DNA of 64,000 nt from an uncultured Luminiphilus sp. (GTDB lineage: Bacteria; Pseudomonadota; Gammaproteobacteria; Pseudomonadales; Halieaceae), in contig CALSMP010000009.1 in the NCBI GenBank assembly GCA_943787485.1, positions 62,001 through 126,000 on the forward strand, given 5' to 3'. Below the pieces are notes generated by a model. The model was not told where the DNA came from, ran no database searches, and was given only the letters and a program-made list of their open reading frames with translations. Of this stretch, positions 29,113 through 38,408 are shown piece after piece (the first letter of the stretch is position 1; every line of letters starts with the position of its first letter). A program made the translations under genes and the position numbers.

Positions 29113-29140
29113 AAAAACCCGGCTCCGGCCGGGTTTTTTT
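29113..29140 (+). terminator. Rho-independent terminator of groESL
   Basis: CCCGGC (29118-29123) pairs with GCCGGG (29128-29133), flanked by A-run and T-run (29134-29140), which extends the stem. It lies 16 bp after the groEL stop. Confidence 0.92.
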
Positions 29141-29212
29141 ATGCTCGGAATTGCTGTCGCTTTCGGGTTCTCTTTTGTCTATGCTGATTTGAATCACCGT
29201 AAGGAGTTTTCT

Positions 29213-29761
29213 ATGGCGCTGTTGATTGCTGGAGTATTACTGTGGACGCTCGCGCATCTTTTCAAACGGTGGTTCCCCCATGCACGCGCTCAACTGGGGT
29301 CCGCGGGCCGAGGAATTATTGCTATAGCCATCGTGGCCTCGCTTGTTCTTATGATTGTAGGATACGGGCATGCTCAGGGGGATGTCCTTTGGGTCGCGGG
29401 AGGCAACTGGCTGTTGGTGAGTCACGGCTTGTCATTGTTTGCGCTCTATCTGATGGCGGCGTCGGCTGGTAAAACCTGGATTACCAGCAAAGTCGCACAC
29501 CCCCAACTGACGGCCGTCAAGAGTTGGTCAGTGGGCCATCTATTGATCAATGGCGATGTGCAGTCTCTGATCCTCTTTGGCGGACTGTTGGCTTGGGCAG
29601 CGTTATCGGTGGCGGTGATCAATAGGCAGGACGGGAAGCCATCGCCAGTGGTAACGGTTAATGCCCTCAACGAGGTGGTGACGGCCGTGGCCGCCATGTT
29701 GGCCTTCGGTGTAATCGCTTTTATCCACATAGCCCTTGGCTACACGGTATACCTGCCCTGA
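29213..29761 (+). CDS. NnrU family membrane protein
   Basis: Integral membrane protein of the NnrU family, originally described near denitrification genes in Rhizobiales; the exact function is unknown, and no nitrite or nitric oxide reductase gene is in this window. It has about five hydrophobic segments and conserved motifs including HLFKRWFPHAR and VKSWSVGHLLINGDVQSLILFGG, with histidines that may bind heme. The ATG at 29213 has a perfect AAGGAG; an in-frame ATG at 29141 overlaps the groEL terminator. Confidence 0.8.
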   Translation: MALLIAGVLLWTLAHLFKRWFPHARAQLGSAGRGIIAIAIVASLVLMIVGYGHAQGDVLWVAGGNWLLVSHGLSLFALYLMAASAGKTWITSKVAHPQLTAVKSWSVGHLLINGDVQSLILFGGLLAWAALSVAVINRQDGKPSPVVTVNALNEVVTAVAAMLAFGVIAFIHIALGYTVYLP

Positions 29762-29904
29762 ATTGTCTGTCAGGGGGGCAAGAATTCGGTCCAACTTCTT
29801 GATGTCATTTCGGAACGCCGGCTTTATACTGTCTGTGCGCTTGATTCTGGTAGGGAAAGCGCCCCGGAATCTGACCCCTTAAAAGAAAAAGCAGGAGAGC
29901 ATCT

Positions 29905-30519
29905 ATGTACGAGATTGAATTCCTCGGTCGTTATTTCCACGTGCTGGCCGGTATTGTCTGGATTGGCATGCTGTATTACTTCAACTTTGTTCAAACTGAA
30001 TATTTCAAGGAAGCGGAGGCCGGCGCCAAATCCGATGCGATGGCCAAGCTGGCACCCCGCGCGTTATGGTGGTTCCGCTGGGGGGCGATGATTACCTTCC
30101 TCACCGGTGCCTACCTGTTTCACAAGGTCGGTGCACTCGGTGCCACCATGCCCGCTATTTGGATGGGCGCGCTTGCGGGCACCTTTATGTTCCTGAATGT
30201 CTGGCTGATCATTTGGCCGAATCAGCAAATCGTCCTCGGCATGAAAGAAGGCGATGGTCCCGCAGCCGCGGCGAAAGCGGGTCTGGCGAGCCGGACCAAT
30301 ACGCTCTTCTCCGGCCCCATGTTGCTGGGCATGCTGGCGTCCAAGCACCTGCCTTTGGCGGGATCGGATACAGGGCTTTATGCCGCGATGGGCTTGATCG
30401 TTGCGCTTGAAGCCAATGCGCTGTTTGGTGGCCAGGGTCCGATGAAGTCGGTCATGGGTGTCATCCACAGCTCATTGGCGTTAACCCTTGTTATTTGGGG
30501 ATTGCTGAACTTCCTTTAA
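29905..30519 (+). CDS. PuuD-like (DUF989) membrane protein, short form
   Basis: 204-residue protein with about six hydrophobic segments that resembles the N-terminal membrane domain of the urate hydroxylase PuuD (for example FHVLAGIVWIGMLYYFNFVQT and WGAMITFLTGAYL). In full-length PuuD this domain is followed by a cytochrome c domain, which is absent here. Whether it acts on urate is doubtful without purine-degradation neighbours; many marine bacteria carry such stand-alone forms. It has its own AGGAGAG ribosome site and terminator, and a 143-bp upstream gap with a TATACT hexamer at 29825 but no convincing -35. Confidence 0.75.
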   Translation: MYEIEFLGRYFHVLAGIVWIGMLYYFNFVQTEYFKEAEAGAKSDAMAKLAPRALWWFRWGAMITFLTGAYLFHKVGALGATMPAIWMGALAGTFMFLNVWLIIWPNQQIVLGMKEGDGPAAAAKAGLASRTNTLFSGPMLLGMLASKHLPLAGSDTGLYAAMGLIVALEANALFGGQGPMKSVMGVIHSSLALTLVIWGLLNFL

Positions 30520-30535
30520 CACCACCAGGTAGCAG

Positions 30536-30563
30536 AAAGCAGCCCTCGTGGCTGCTTTTTTTT
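30536..30563 (+). terminator. Rho-independent terminator after the PuuD-like gene
   Basis: AGCAGCC (30538-30544) pairs with GGCTGCT (30550-30556) around a 5-base loop, followed by a run of T to 30563. Confidence 0.92.
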
Positions 30564-30689
30564 GCTCCGGCGGAGAGCGGGGCCGGCCCGCCGCTTGCGC
30601 CTAATGCTCAGGTATTGATCTACCAAATGTGTTCACCCTCGGCTGACTGCTGACTGGTAACAATGCCGTACAATAAGCAAGCGCGGTCA

Positions 30690-30718
30690 CTGAAGGTTTA
30701 GCCCGCCCGGGATATACT
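30690..30718 (+). promoter_or_regulatory. Weak candidate promoter for the coiled-coil protein gene
   Basis: TATACT at 30713-30718 is a good -10 match; 17 bp before it CTGAAG (30690-30695) is a poor -35. It lies 30 bp before the start codon. Confidence 0.3.
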
Positions 30719-30747
30719 AGAGACTTGATACGTTGGAGAGCGAGCGC

Positions 30748-31485
30748 ATGAGTCGCGACGAGTTATCGGATTCAACCATTCCCTCTTTTGCTGCCAGCCG
30801 CGAGGAGGCGGTAGCCGGCGCTCCGCGGGGAGCTGTGCCTTCCAGAGGATCTCGCCCCTCAAGCACTCCCGCGGGAATGGGTTTTTTGGGGCGCCTTGTG
30901 CTCACGGTCACGCTCGTGGCCGCGGCGGTCGCCTGCGCTTGGGCCTGGCAGCTTCAGATGGCGTTGGAGACTTCACAAACCGACGCTCGCTCGCTTGCCA
31001 CCCGGGTCGCCGATCTTGAAGCGCTGTTATCTGACACCGACGAGAGTGTGGAAAAATCGGCAGCGGCTTTGGGGGCGCAGTTAAAGGTCGTTGACTCAGA
31101 GACACGTCGCTTGGAGCAGCGTCGTCGCGAGATGGATGCTCGTCTTGAAAAGGTTGAGAAAAATACCGGCTCAGCGCTGACACGAGTTGGCAAGTTAGAG
31201 CCGCTTGTGGCGGCGCAAGGTAAGACCGTAGCGACGCTGAAGTCAGTGGCCGACGACCTAGATCGGCTCGCAAAAACCGCTAAAGACGCCCAAGCCAACA
31301 CGGAGCGCCTAGCGGATAACGTCAATAAGTCAAATCTCGAGCGCGCTGCATTGAGCAAGCGGGTAGCGTCTAACGAAGAGTGGATCGAAGCGATCAACGC
31401 CTTCCGTAAGCAGGTCAACGCTAACATCAGCCGTTTGGAATCCGAAATCAGAGCAGTGCAGCCAACACCCCCGGGTATGCAATAG
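30748..31485 (+). CDS. Membrane-anchored coiled-coil protein, function unknown
   Basis: No family was recognised. A Ser/Pro/Gly-rich cytoplasmic N-terminus of about 45 residues is followed by one membrane helix (FLGRLVLTVTLVAAAVACAWAW, about 46-67) and about 165 residues of nearly uninterrupted heptad-like coiled coil rich in Ala, Leu, Glu, Lys and Arg (for example VADLEALLSDTDESVEKSAAALGAQL). The periplasmic coil ends in a short Pro-rich tail. Such architecture suits a cell-envelope scaffold or assembly factor. ATG 30748 has GGAG nine bases upstream; a TTG at 30733 is rejected. It is alone between a terminator and fumarase. Confidence 0.7.
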   Translation: MSRDELSDSTIPSFAASREEAVAGAPRGAVPSRGSRPSSTPAGMGFLGRLVLTVTLVAAAVACAWAWQLQMALETSQTDARSLATRVADLEALLSDTDESVEKSAAALGAQLKVVDSETRRLEQRRREMDARLEKVEKNTGSALTRVGKLEPLVAAQGKTVATLKSVADDLDRLAKTAKDAQANTERLADNVNKSNLERAALSKRVASNEEWIEAINAFRKQVNANISRLESEIRAVQPTPPGMQ

Positions 31486-31601
31486 CGTAGAGGCACGTTT
31501 TGCGGCATGCCTTGATTGCTTAAAGACGGTTGGCGTTATTGTCGATACGCGCAGTGTGTCAGCTAACATGAAAACCAGTGAGTGAGAGCATAAGAGAAGT
31601 T

Positions 31602-33119
31602 ATGACAGTGATTCGCCAGCAGGATGTTATCGATAGCGTCGCCGACGCCCTGCAGTTTATTTCCTACTACCATCCATTGGATTTTGTTCAGGCCGTGCAT
31701 AAGGCCTACGAAATGGAGCTCAATCCCGCCGCCAAGGACGCGATGGCGCAGATACTCATCAACTCACGCCTTTGTGCCATGGGTAAACGACCGATCTGCC
31801 AGGATACGGGCATCGTGACCGTCTTTGTTGAAGTGGGCATGGAGGTGCGCTGGGATGCGACTCTATCCCTGGAGGAGATGATCAACGAGGGCGTGAGGCA
31901 AGCCTATACCCATCCCGATAACCCCTTGCGGGCCTCGATCCTTGCAGACCCAGCAGGTGCGCGCAAAAACACCCGCGATAACACGCCCGCGGTTATTCAC
32001 ACCCGGATTGTCCCGGGCAATACGGTCGATGTGCGCGTTGCCGCCAAAGGCGGGGGTTCCGAGAATAAGTCTAAACTGGTCATGTTGAACCCCTCCGATA
32101 GCATTGTTGATTGGATCGTCAAGACCGTACCCACCATGGGGGCGGGGTGGTGCCCCCCCGGCATGCTAGGACTCGGTATTGGTGGCACGGCTGAGAAGGC
32201 CGCGGTGCTAGCCAAAGAATCCCTGATGGATCCTATCGATATTCACGAACTTCGGAAGCGGGGGCCGACTAACCGCATCGAGGAGTTGCGCCTGGAGATT
32301 ATGGATGCGGTTAATCGGTTGGGCATCGGGGCTCAAGGGTTGGGCGGTTTAACCACGGTTTTGGATGTCAAAATTAAAGACTATCCCACCCACGCCGCAT
32401 CCCTACCGGTCGCAATGATTCCGAATTGCGCCGCAACCCGTCATACGCACTTCACCCTGACGGGGGAGGGTCCGGCGCTGCAGACAGCCCCAGCACTGTC
32501 CTCCTGGCCTGAAGTCAGCTGGGAGCTGGGTGATTCGGTAAGGCGGGTGAATCTGGACACGGTGACCGCTGAGGACACACACGCTTGGCAACCTGGCGAG
32601 ACCCTGTTGTTATCAGGGACGATGTACACAGGTCGCGATGCCGCCCACAAGCGCATGACCCAGATGCTGCAGCAGGGCGAATTACTTCCTGTGGATTTGC
32701 GCGGCAAGTTTATCTATTACGTTGGACCGGTGGATCCCGTGCGCGACGAGATCATGGGGCCGGCAGGGCCCACCACAGCGACCCGGATGGATAAGTTTAC
32801 CGACTACATTCTCGAGCAAACGGGCCTTATCGGGATGATTGGTAAAGCCGAGCGTGGGCCTGTGGCTATCGAAGCGATCCGAAAGCACGGTGCGGTATAT
32901 TTGATGGCCGTAGGGGGTGCTGCCTATCTGGTATCCAAGGCGATCACTGAAGCTAAAGTAGTGGCTTTTGAAGATCTCGGGATGGAGGCGATCTACGCTT
33001 TCACGGTGAAGGATATGCCGGTGAGTGTGGCCGTCGATGCCAGAGGCGAATCGGTACATATTACCGGGCCCAAAATTTGGCAGGCGAACATTGAAGAGCA
33101 GGCGCTTGAGCTCATCTGA
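31602..33119 (+). CDS. Class I (iron-sulfur) fumarate hydratase
   Basis: Interconverts fumarate and malate in the TCA cycle using an oxygen-sensitive 4Fe-4S cluster. Fused alpha and beta parts in one 505-residue chain, as in E. coli FumA/FumB. Three cluster cysteines are visible in context: ICQDTGIV, AGWCPPG and PNCAATRH. The start at ATG 31602 (MTVIRQQDVIDSVADALQF) matches the family N-terminus; an upstream GTG at 31578 is possible. The last 14 bases overlap the next gene. Confidence 0.93.
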   Translation: MTVIRQQDVIDSVADALQFISYYHPLDFVQAVHKAYEMELNPAAKDAMAQILINSRLCAMGKRPICQDTGIVTVFVEVGMEVRWDATLSLEEMINEGVRQAYTHPDNPLRASILADPAGARKNTRDNTPAVIHTRIVPGNTVDVRVAAKGGGSENKSKLVMLNPSDSIVDWIVKTVPTMGAGWCPPGMLGLGIGGTAEKAAVLAKESLMDPIDIHELRKRGPTNRIEELRLEIMDAVNRLGIGAQGLGGLTTVLDVKIKDYPTHAASLPVAMIPNCAATRHTHFTLTGEGPALQTAPALSSWPEVSWELGDSVRRVNLDTVTAEDTHAWQPGETLLLSGTMYTGRDAAHKRMTQMLQQGELLPVDLRGKFIYYVGPVDPVRDEIMGPAGPTTATRMDKFTDYILEQTGLIGMIGKAERGPVAIEAIRKHGAVYLMAVGGAAYLVSKAITEAKVVAFEDLGMEAIYAFTVKDMPVSVAVDARGESVHITGPKIWQANIEEQALELI

Positions 33120-34575
33120 CACGTTTTACTGGCACGACTACGAAACTTCGGGTGCGAATCCAGCCTATGACCGACCCATCCAATTTGCCGGGCTACGCAC
33201 TGACAGCAATCTAAACCCCGTGGGCGAGCCTCTAGTGATGTACAACCGGCTGACGCCGGATTGCTTGCCACACCCGGCGGCGGTAAGAGTGACCGGAATT
33301 AGTCCTGCGACGGTGCTTGAGCAAGGGCTCCCGGAGCGGATTTTTATTGACCGGATTCACCAAGAGCTGCAGCGGCCCCACACGTGTGCTCTGGGCTACA
33401 ACTCGATTCGCTTTGACGATGAGGTGACGCGCTTCACCTTGTATCGCAATTTCTTTTCACCCTATGTGCGGGAGTATGGTCAGGGACGCACCCGGTGGGA
33501 TCTGATTGATGTGGTGCGCGCGTTTTATGCTCTGCGCCCCGAGGGTTTGCAGTGGCCCACAGGGGAGAACGGACTCACGAGTTTTCGACTTGAGGACCTC
33601 ACCGCCGCAAACGGTATTGATCACGGCGCCGCCCACGATGCGCTTGCCGATGTGCAGGCGACCATAGCGTTAGCCAAGCGAATGAAGGCCGCGCAGCCCG
33701 CGCTGTTCGAGGCGCTATTCGCACTGAGAACCAAGCAGCAACTTGCGCCGCTCCTAGATGTGCAGGCCATGCGCCCGGTGGTGCATGTCTCGGGAATGTT
33801 CGGCGCCGCCCGGGCCAATTTGGCGGTGGTCGTACCCCTGGCGATGCACCCCAAAAACACGAATGAGGTTGTGTGTGCTGATCTTGCGGGTGCCATGGAT
33901 TTTCTCGATGACGCCGATGAGACAGTCCGCGCGCACCTGTTTGCTAAAGAGAGTGAGCTACCGAACGGCGTCGTGCGTCCACCGTTAAAAACAATTCGCC
34001 TCAACAAGGCACCGGTGGTATTACCCACCGAATGGGTGGCGGGTCCGGTGGCTGAGCGATTAGGACTCGATGGCGATACGGCGCGAAAGGGCCTTGCCGC
34101 CCTTCGCAGTGCTCGCGACGCGGACCCGGATGCCTTCAAGCGATTCATTCAATCCGTATTTTCAGAGAGGCAGTTTGAAGCGCGAACCGATCCCGATGTC
34201 ATGCTCTATGAGGGATTTATCGACCGTGAGGACGAGCACCACTTTGAGGAAATTCGCAGTGCGTCACCCGAGCAGCTGAGAGACAGCCGCTGGGTGTTTA
34301 AGGATGCTCGCCTGCCGGAGCTTTTGTTCCGCTATCGCGCCCGTAATTACCCCGAATCGCTGCTGCCAGAGGAGCGCATTGAATGGCAGGAGCATTGCCA
34401 TGCAAAGCTCACTGCGGATAGTCAGGACAAGGAACACCCCTTTTGGGAAGCGTTGGCAGAGGAGCGAGGCCGCCCTGGGTTATCGACGCGCCAGCGCCAT
34501 GCTCTCGATGATCTCGAGCGTTATGCCCGAGTACGTTTTGGGGAAGGCGATTCGAACGGCCAGAACCCGGTATAG
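33106..34575 (+). CDS. sbcB: Exodeoxyribonuclease I
   Basis: 3'-to-5' single-strand DNA exonuclease used in recombination and mismatch repair. The N-terminus FYWHDYETSGANPAYDRPIQFAG holds the first DEDDh catalytic motif (Asp and Glu), and HDALADVQATIALA near residue 178 the last. The 489-residue length is close to the usual 475. The best start is the TTG at 33106, which overlaps the end of the fumarase gene by 14 bases and gives a short LSSSDTFYW N-terminus; the longer frame from 33025 lies inside fumarase and is unconserved. Confidence 0.92.
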   Translation: MSSSDTFYWHDYETSGANPAYDRPIQFAGLRTDSNLNPVGEPLVMYNRLTPDCLPHPAAVRVTGISPATVLEQGLPERIFIDRIHQELQRPHTCALGYNSIRFDDEVTRFTLYRNFFSPYVREYGQGRTRWDLIDVVRAFYALRPEGLQWPTGENGLTSFRLEDLTAANGIDHGAAHDALADVQATIALAKRMKAAQPALFEALFALRTKQQLAPLLDVQAMRPVVHVSGMFGAARANLAVVVPLAMHPKNTNEVVCADLAGAMDFLDDADETVRAHLFAKESELPNGVVRPPLKTIRLNKAPVVLPTEWVAGPVAERLGLDGDTARKGLAALRSARDADPDAFKRFIQSVFSERQFEARTDPDVMLYEGFIDREDEHHFEEIRSASPEQLRDSRWVFKDARLPELLFRYRARNYPESLLPEERIEWQEHCHAKLTADSQDKEHPFWEALAEERGRPGLSTRQRHALDDLERYARVRFGEGDSNGQNPV

Positions 34576-34595
34576 GGGTTGTTTTTAACGTGTCT

Positions 34596-34614
34596 GAGGG
34601 CGGTCACCGCCCTC
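34596..34614 (+). terminator. Hairpin after sbcB, no T-run
   Basis: GAGGGCGG (34596-34603) and CCGCCCTC (34607-34614) form an 8-bp perfect stem with a 3-base loop 20 bp after the sbcB stop. Without a T-run it may be a Rho-dependent or RNA-stabilising end, or lie within the pyrB leader. Confidence 0.4.
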
Positions 34615-34694
34615 GATGGAAAGCCAACTAATGCGGCGCATCGCCACAGAACACTGGGGTATGATGGAGGCGACAGGTTAGCGAATGGTGGCAC

Positions 34695-35708
34695 GTGAAG
34701 TTTCCCGGTAGTCATATCCTCAGCATTGACCAATTCGAGCGTGGCGACGTCGAACGGTTGTTCGAGGTGGCAGACAGGATGCGACCTTACGCTCACCGAC
34801 AGCGTATTACCCGGGTCCTCGAAGGCGCCATCCTGGGCTCCATGTTTTTCGAGCCCTCAACGCGTACCCGAATTAGCTTTGGTTCCGCCTTTAATCTTCT
34901 CGGGGGAGAAGTGCGTGAGACCACCGGGTTTGAAACCACGGCAATCGCCAAAGGCGAGTCCCTATTTGATACCGCGCGAGTACTCAGTGGTTACTCGGAT
35001 GTGATAGCCATGCGTCACCCCGAAGAGGGCTCGGTGCGAGAATTTGCACAGGGCAGTCGGGTCCCTGTCATTAATGGGGGCGATGGTTCGAACGAGCATC
35101 CGACGCAGGCCTTATTGGATCTTTATACCATTCGGAGTGAGCTAATGTCCCGGGGGCGCGGCCTCGACGGGTTGCGAATCGCTATGGTTGGGGATCTGCG
35201 CTATGGCCGCACGGTACATTCGCTGTCCCGCTTGTTGCTGTTGTATCAACCGGTTCACGTTCATCTGGTGGCGCCCCCTGAATTGCGGATGCCGGCGGAG
35301 ATTACTGAAGCACTCCGCAGTGCCGGACACGAGGTGATCGAAACCGAGGCGCTCGAACAGGGCATTGCCGGTGTCGATATTGTGTATTCGACGCGGATTC
35401 AGGAAGAGCGCTTCGCAAGTCGCGAGGAAGCCGATCTTTATCGCGGTCGTTTACGACTGAACCAGAGTGTTTATACCGCTAATTGTGAACCCAACACCGT
35501 CATCATGCATCCGCTTCCACGGGACTCACGTGCGGGGGCGCAGGAGCTGGACGTCGATCTAAATGACAATCCGAACCTCGCTATTTTTCGCCAAAGCGAT
35601 AACGGGGTGTTGGTGAGAATGGCGTTGTTTGCTCTAATTCTGGACGTGGCAGATCAAGTCGATACCCACGCCAGAGACGTTAACTGGTTTACGGAGCGGC
35701 GTTTTTAG
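34695..35708 (+). CDS. pyrB: Aspartate carbamoyltransferase catalytic chain
   Basis: Second step of pyrimidine synthesis: carbamoyl phosphate plus aspartate gives carbamoyl-aspartate. It has the carbamoyl-phosphate motif FFEPSTRTRISFG and the aspartate-side motifs STRIQEERF and HPLPRDS. The 337-residue form with the N-terminus KFPGSHILSIDQFERGD belongs to the longer type also seen in Shewanella-like Gammaproteobacteria. No pyrI regulatory-chain gene is adjacent. The start is GTG 34695. TATGAT at 34660-34665 is a possible -10 box without a clear -35. Confidence 0.95.
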   Translation: MKFPGSHILSIDQFERGDVERLFEVADRMRPYAHRQRITRVLEGAILGSMFFEPSTRTRISFGSAFNLLGGEVRETTGFETTAIAKGESLFDTARVLSGYSDVIAMRHPEEGSVREFAQGSRVPVINGGDGSNEHPTQALLDLYTIRSELMSRGRGLDGLRIAMVGDLRYGRTVHSLSRLLLLYQPVHVHLVAPPELRMPAEITEALRSAGHEVIETEALEQGIAGVDIVYSTRIQEERFASREEADLYRGRLRLNQSVYTANCEPNTVIMHPLPRDSRAGAQELDVDLNDNPNLAIFRQSDNGVLVRMALFALILDVADQVDTHARDVNWFTERRF

Positions 35709-35721
35709 GCTTGCGCGTGCA

Positions 35722-37356
35722 ATGGCTGAGCAGCTAACGCCACAGACGGAGTCATCCACAGAGAAGCAATCCCCACGAGGTTTGCTGCACTCAAGTGTTG
35801 TGGTCGGCTCAGCGACCATGACGTCGCGGGTGCTGGGTTTACTTCGAGACGTGGTCCTCGCCGCGCTGGTGGGGGCAGGCAGCAACGCCGACGCGTTTTT
35901 CGTGGCTTTTAAAATCCCTAACTTTTTGCGCCGCCTGTTTGCCGAGGGCGCTTTCGCGCAGGCGTTTATCCCGGTTTTGGCGGAAACCCGAGAGCAAGGA
36001 GGGTTGCAAGCCGTCAAGGAGCTTATCGACAGAGTGGCTGGCGTTCTCGGCGGTACCCTGTTGCTACTAACAGCGCTCACGATCGCCGTCGCCCCCGTGG
36101 TCGCACTCATCTTTGCGCCAGGGTTTTCAAAAGATCCGGCGAAGCTCGCGCTCACCGCCGAACTGATACGTGTGACCTTTCCGTATCTGTTTTTAATTTC
36201 GATGACAGGCTTTGCCGGGGCGGTCCTCAATGCTTATGGCCGGTTCGCCGTGCCCGCTTTTACGCCGGTGCTGCTGAATTTGAGTTTGATTGCAGCGGCG
36301 GTTTTTCTCGCGCCAATGATGCAGGAGCCCGTTTATGCGCTGGCTCTTGGCGTGTTGATAGCCGGCTTTTTGCAGCTCTTGTTTCAGCTGCCGTTTCTTT
36401 ATGGCTTGGAGCTGCTGCCCCGACCGCGGTGGGATACCCGAGCGGCGGGGGTTCGCCGTATTGTGGTGCTCATGGTGCCCGCACTGTTTGGCGTATCGGT
36501 CAGTCAAATCAATCTGCTTCTCGATACGGTGCTCGCATCACTGCTTCCTGCGGGCAGTGTCTCTTGGCTCTACTACTCGGATCGGCTCACCGAACTGCCT
36601 CTAGGCGTGTTTGCGATCGCCATTGCCACGGTGATCTTGCCGGCGCTCTCGTCGCAGCAAGCACTGATGAAGAGCTCGGATGAAGCGAGTGCGAAAGCAC
36701 GGGAGGACTTCGGTAACACCCTGCTCTGGGCCATCCGCTGTGTGCTTTTTATTGCACTACCCGCGACTCTAGCCCTGCTTATATTGGCTGAGCCTATTCT
36801 CACCACCTTGTTTCAATACGGCGCGTTCGGTGCGACTGATGTCGAAAAAGCGGCATACTCACTGCGCGCTTACACGCTGGGGCTCGCGGCGTTTATGTTG
36901 GTGAAAGTATTAGCACCCGGATTTTACGCGCGTCAAAACATGAAGACGCCGGTGCGAATCGGCATTATCGCTATGGTCGCCAATATGGTCTTAAACCCGC
37001 TGTTTATCTTTCCGCTCATGTGGTGGTTCGACCTAGGTCACGTCGGCTTGGCCTTGGCGACCAGTTTGGCCGCGTGGTTAAACGCCGGCCTTTTGTATCG
37101 AGGGCTGAACAAAGAGCAGGTCTTGGGAGCGCAGCCGACGTATTCCGGCCAGTGGGGGTCGCTGACGGCAGGTTTAATAGCCATGGGGGGGGTACTTTGG
37201 TGGCTTACACCAGAGACCCTCTGGTGGCTCAATGCAGGGATCTTTCAGCGGGTGTCGTCGATGGCAGGGCTGGTCGTCCTCGGCGCCACAGCCTACGTAG
37301 TGGCACTGGCAATTTTCGGGGTTCGCTTTCGACATTTTCGTAGCCCGAATCAATGA
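35722..37356 (+). CDS. murJ: Lipid II flippase MurJ
   Basis: Flips lipid II across the inner membrane for peptidoglycan synthesis. It has the family start SSVVVGSATMTSRVLGLLRDVVLAAL and the FVAFKIPNFLRRLFAEGAFAQAFIPVL segment, with about 14 hydrophobic segments in 544 residues (E. coli 511). It is the first gene of the conserved murJ-ribF-ileS-lspA-fkpB-ispH block also found in Pseudomonas. Normally rpsT lies divergently upstream; here pyrB does. Confidence 0.96.
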   Translation: MAEQLTPQTESSTEKQSPRGLLHSSVVVGSATMTSRVLGLLRDVVLAALVGAGSNADAFFVAFKIPNFLRRLFAEGAFAQAFIPVLAETREQGGLQAVKELIDRVAGVLGGTLLLLTALTIAVAPVVALIFAPGFSKDPAKLALTAELIRVTFPYLFLISMTGFAGAVLNAYGRFAVPAFTPVLLNLSLIAAAVFLAPMMQEPVYALALGVLIAGFLQLLFQLPFLYGLELLPRPRWDTRAAGVRRIVVLMVPALFGVSVSQINLLLDTVLASLLPAGSVSWLYYSDRLTELPLGVFAIAIATVILPALSSQQALMKSSDEASAKAREDFGNTLLWAIRCVLFIALPATLALLILAEPILTTLFQYGAFGATDVEKAAYSLRAYTLGLAAFMLVKVLAPGFYARQNMKTPVRIGIIAMVANMVLNPLFIFPLMWWFDLGHVGLALATSLAAWLNAGLLYRGLNKEQVLGAQPTYSGQWGSLTAGLIAMGGVLWWLTPETLWWLNAGIFQRVSSMAGLVVLGATAYVVALAIFGVRFRHFRSPNQ

Positions 37357-37437
37357 CGTCGCCTGGGTCATAGTCCCCCTTGGGTATCAGTTTTTCTATA
37401 TACTTCAGCGTTTTATGACGACGATGACTCTTCCCCG

Positions 37438-38379
37438 ATGGAATTGATCCGCGGTCTTCACAATTTACGAGAGGAACACCGCGGTTGTGCCGTCACGGTC
37501 GGGGCGTTCGACGGTATTCATCGGGGCCATCAGGGGGTATTGGCGCATCTGAAGTCCAAGGCCGCTGATTTGGGACTGCCCTCAACTGTTATTGTGTTTG
37601 AACCCTTGCCGCGGGAATATTTTCGGCCGCTGGAAGCGCCACCCAGGATTACGAATTTTCGCGAACGACTCACATTTCTGGCTGAGACCGGTGTCGACAG
37701 GGTGCTGGTGCTCAAGTTTGACGAGTCGCTGCGGGCGATGACCGCCGAGCAATTTATCCGACATGTTTTCGTCGACGGCTTGGGCGCGCAATACATTGCC
37801 TTGGGCGACGACTTTCGGTTTGGTAATAGCCGAGAGGGGGATTTCGAGTACGCTCAGGCGATGTCTGAAAAGTTTGGCTACGAAGTACAGCCGACCGGCA
37901 CAATAGAGTTGGCGGGTGAGCGGGTGAGCAGTACCCGCATTCGCGAAGCCTTGGCTGCCGGGCACTTTGACGAGGCGGCGCTATTGCTAGGTCGCCCCTA
38001 CACGATGACGGGGCGGGTCGAGCATGGCAAGAAGTTGGGTCGAGAGCTGGGAAGCCCCACAGCCAATATCCGGATAGGTCGGATTCGCAGCCCGCTTGCG
38101 GGGGTTTATGTGGTGCTGGCGAGCGGTGCTGGCCTGGAGGCGGCACCCGGCGTTGCCAATGTGGGAACGCGGCCAACGGTGGCGGATAGCCTGCGTGCGA
38201 ATCTGGAGGTTCATGTGCTCGACCGTACGGGTGATTTTTACGGTCAGCGGCTGACGGTGGAGTTTTTGTGTAAGCTTCGAGAGGAGAAGAAATACGATTC
38301 TCTTGACGCCCTGAAAGCCGGCATCGCCGGCGATATAGATCAAGCGAGAGTCTGGCTCGCCGAACACGCGATTCATTGA
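37438..38379 (+). CDS. ribF: Bifunctional riboflavin kinase / FAD synthetase
   Basis: Makes FMN and then FAD. The N-terminal nucleotidyltransferase domain has VTVGAFDGIHRGHQ (His-containing, about residues 20-33) and VSSTRIREAL; the C-terminal flavokinase domain has the GRELGSPTANI motif and LEVHVLD. Its 313 residues are typical. An 81-bp gap separates it from murJ and 29 bp from ileS. Confidence 0.96.
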   Translation: MELIRGLHNLREEHRGCAVTVGAFDGIHRGHQGVLAHLKSKAADLGLPSTVIVFEPLPREYFRPLEAPPRITNFRERLTFLAETGVDRVLVLKFDESLRAMTAEQFIRHVFVDGLGAQYIALGDDFRFGNSREGDFEYAQAMSEKFGYEVQPTGTIELAGERVSSTRIREALAAGHFDEAALLLGRPYTMTGRVEHGKKLGRELGSPTANIRIGRIRSPLAGVYVVLASGAGLEAAPGVANVGTRPTVADSLRANLEVHVLDRTGDFYGQRLTVEFLCKLREEKKYDSLDALKAGIAGDIDQARVWLAEHAIH

Positions 38380-38408
38380 GCGCTGCAATGCGATAACGAC
38401 AGAAGTTT

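Noticed and set aside
29799..29830. TTGATG and TATACT as a promoter for the PuuD-like gene
   Set aside because: The 20-bp spacer is too long for a normal sigma-70 promoter; only the -10 box is attractive.
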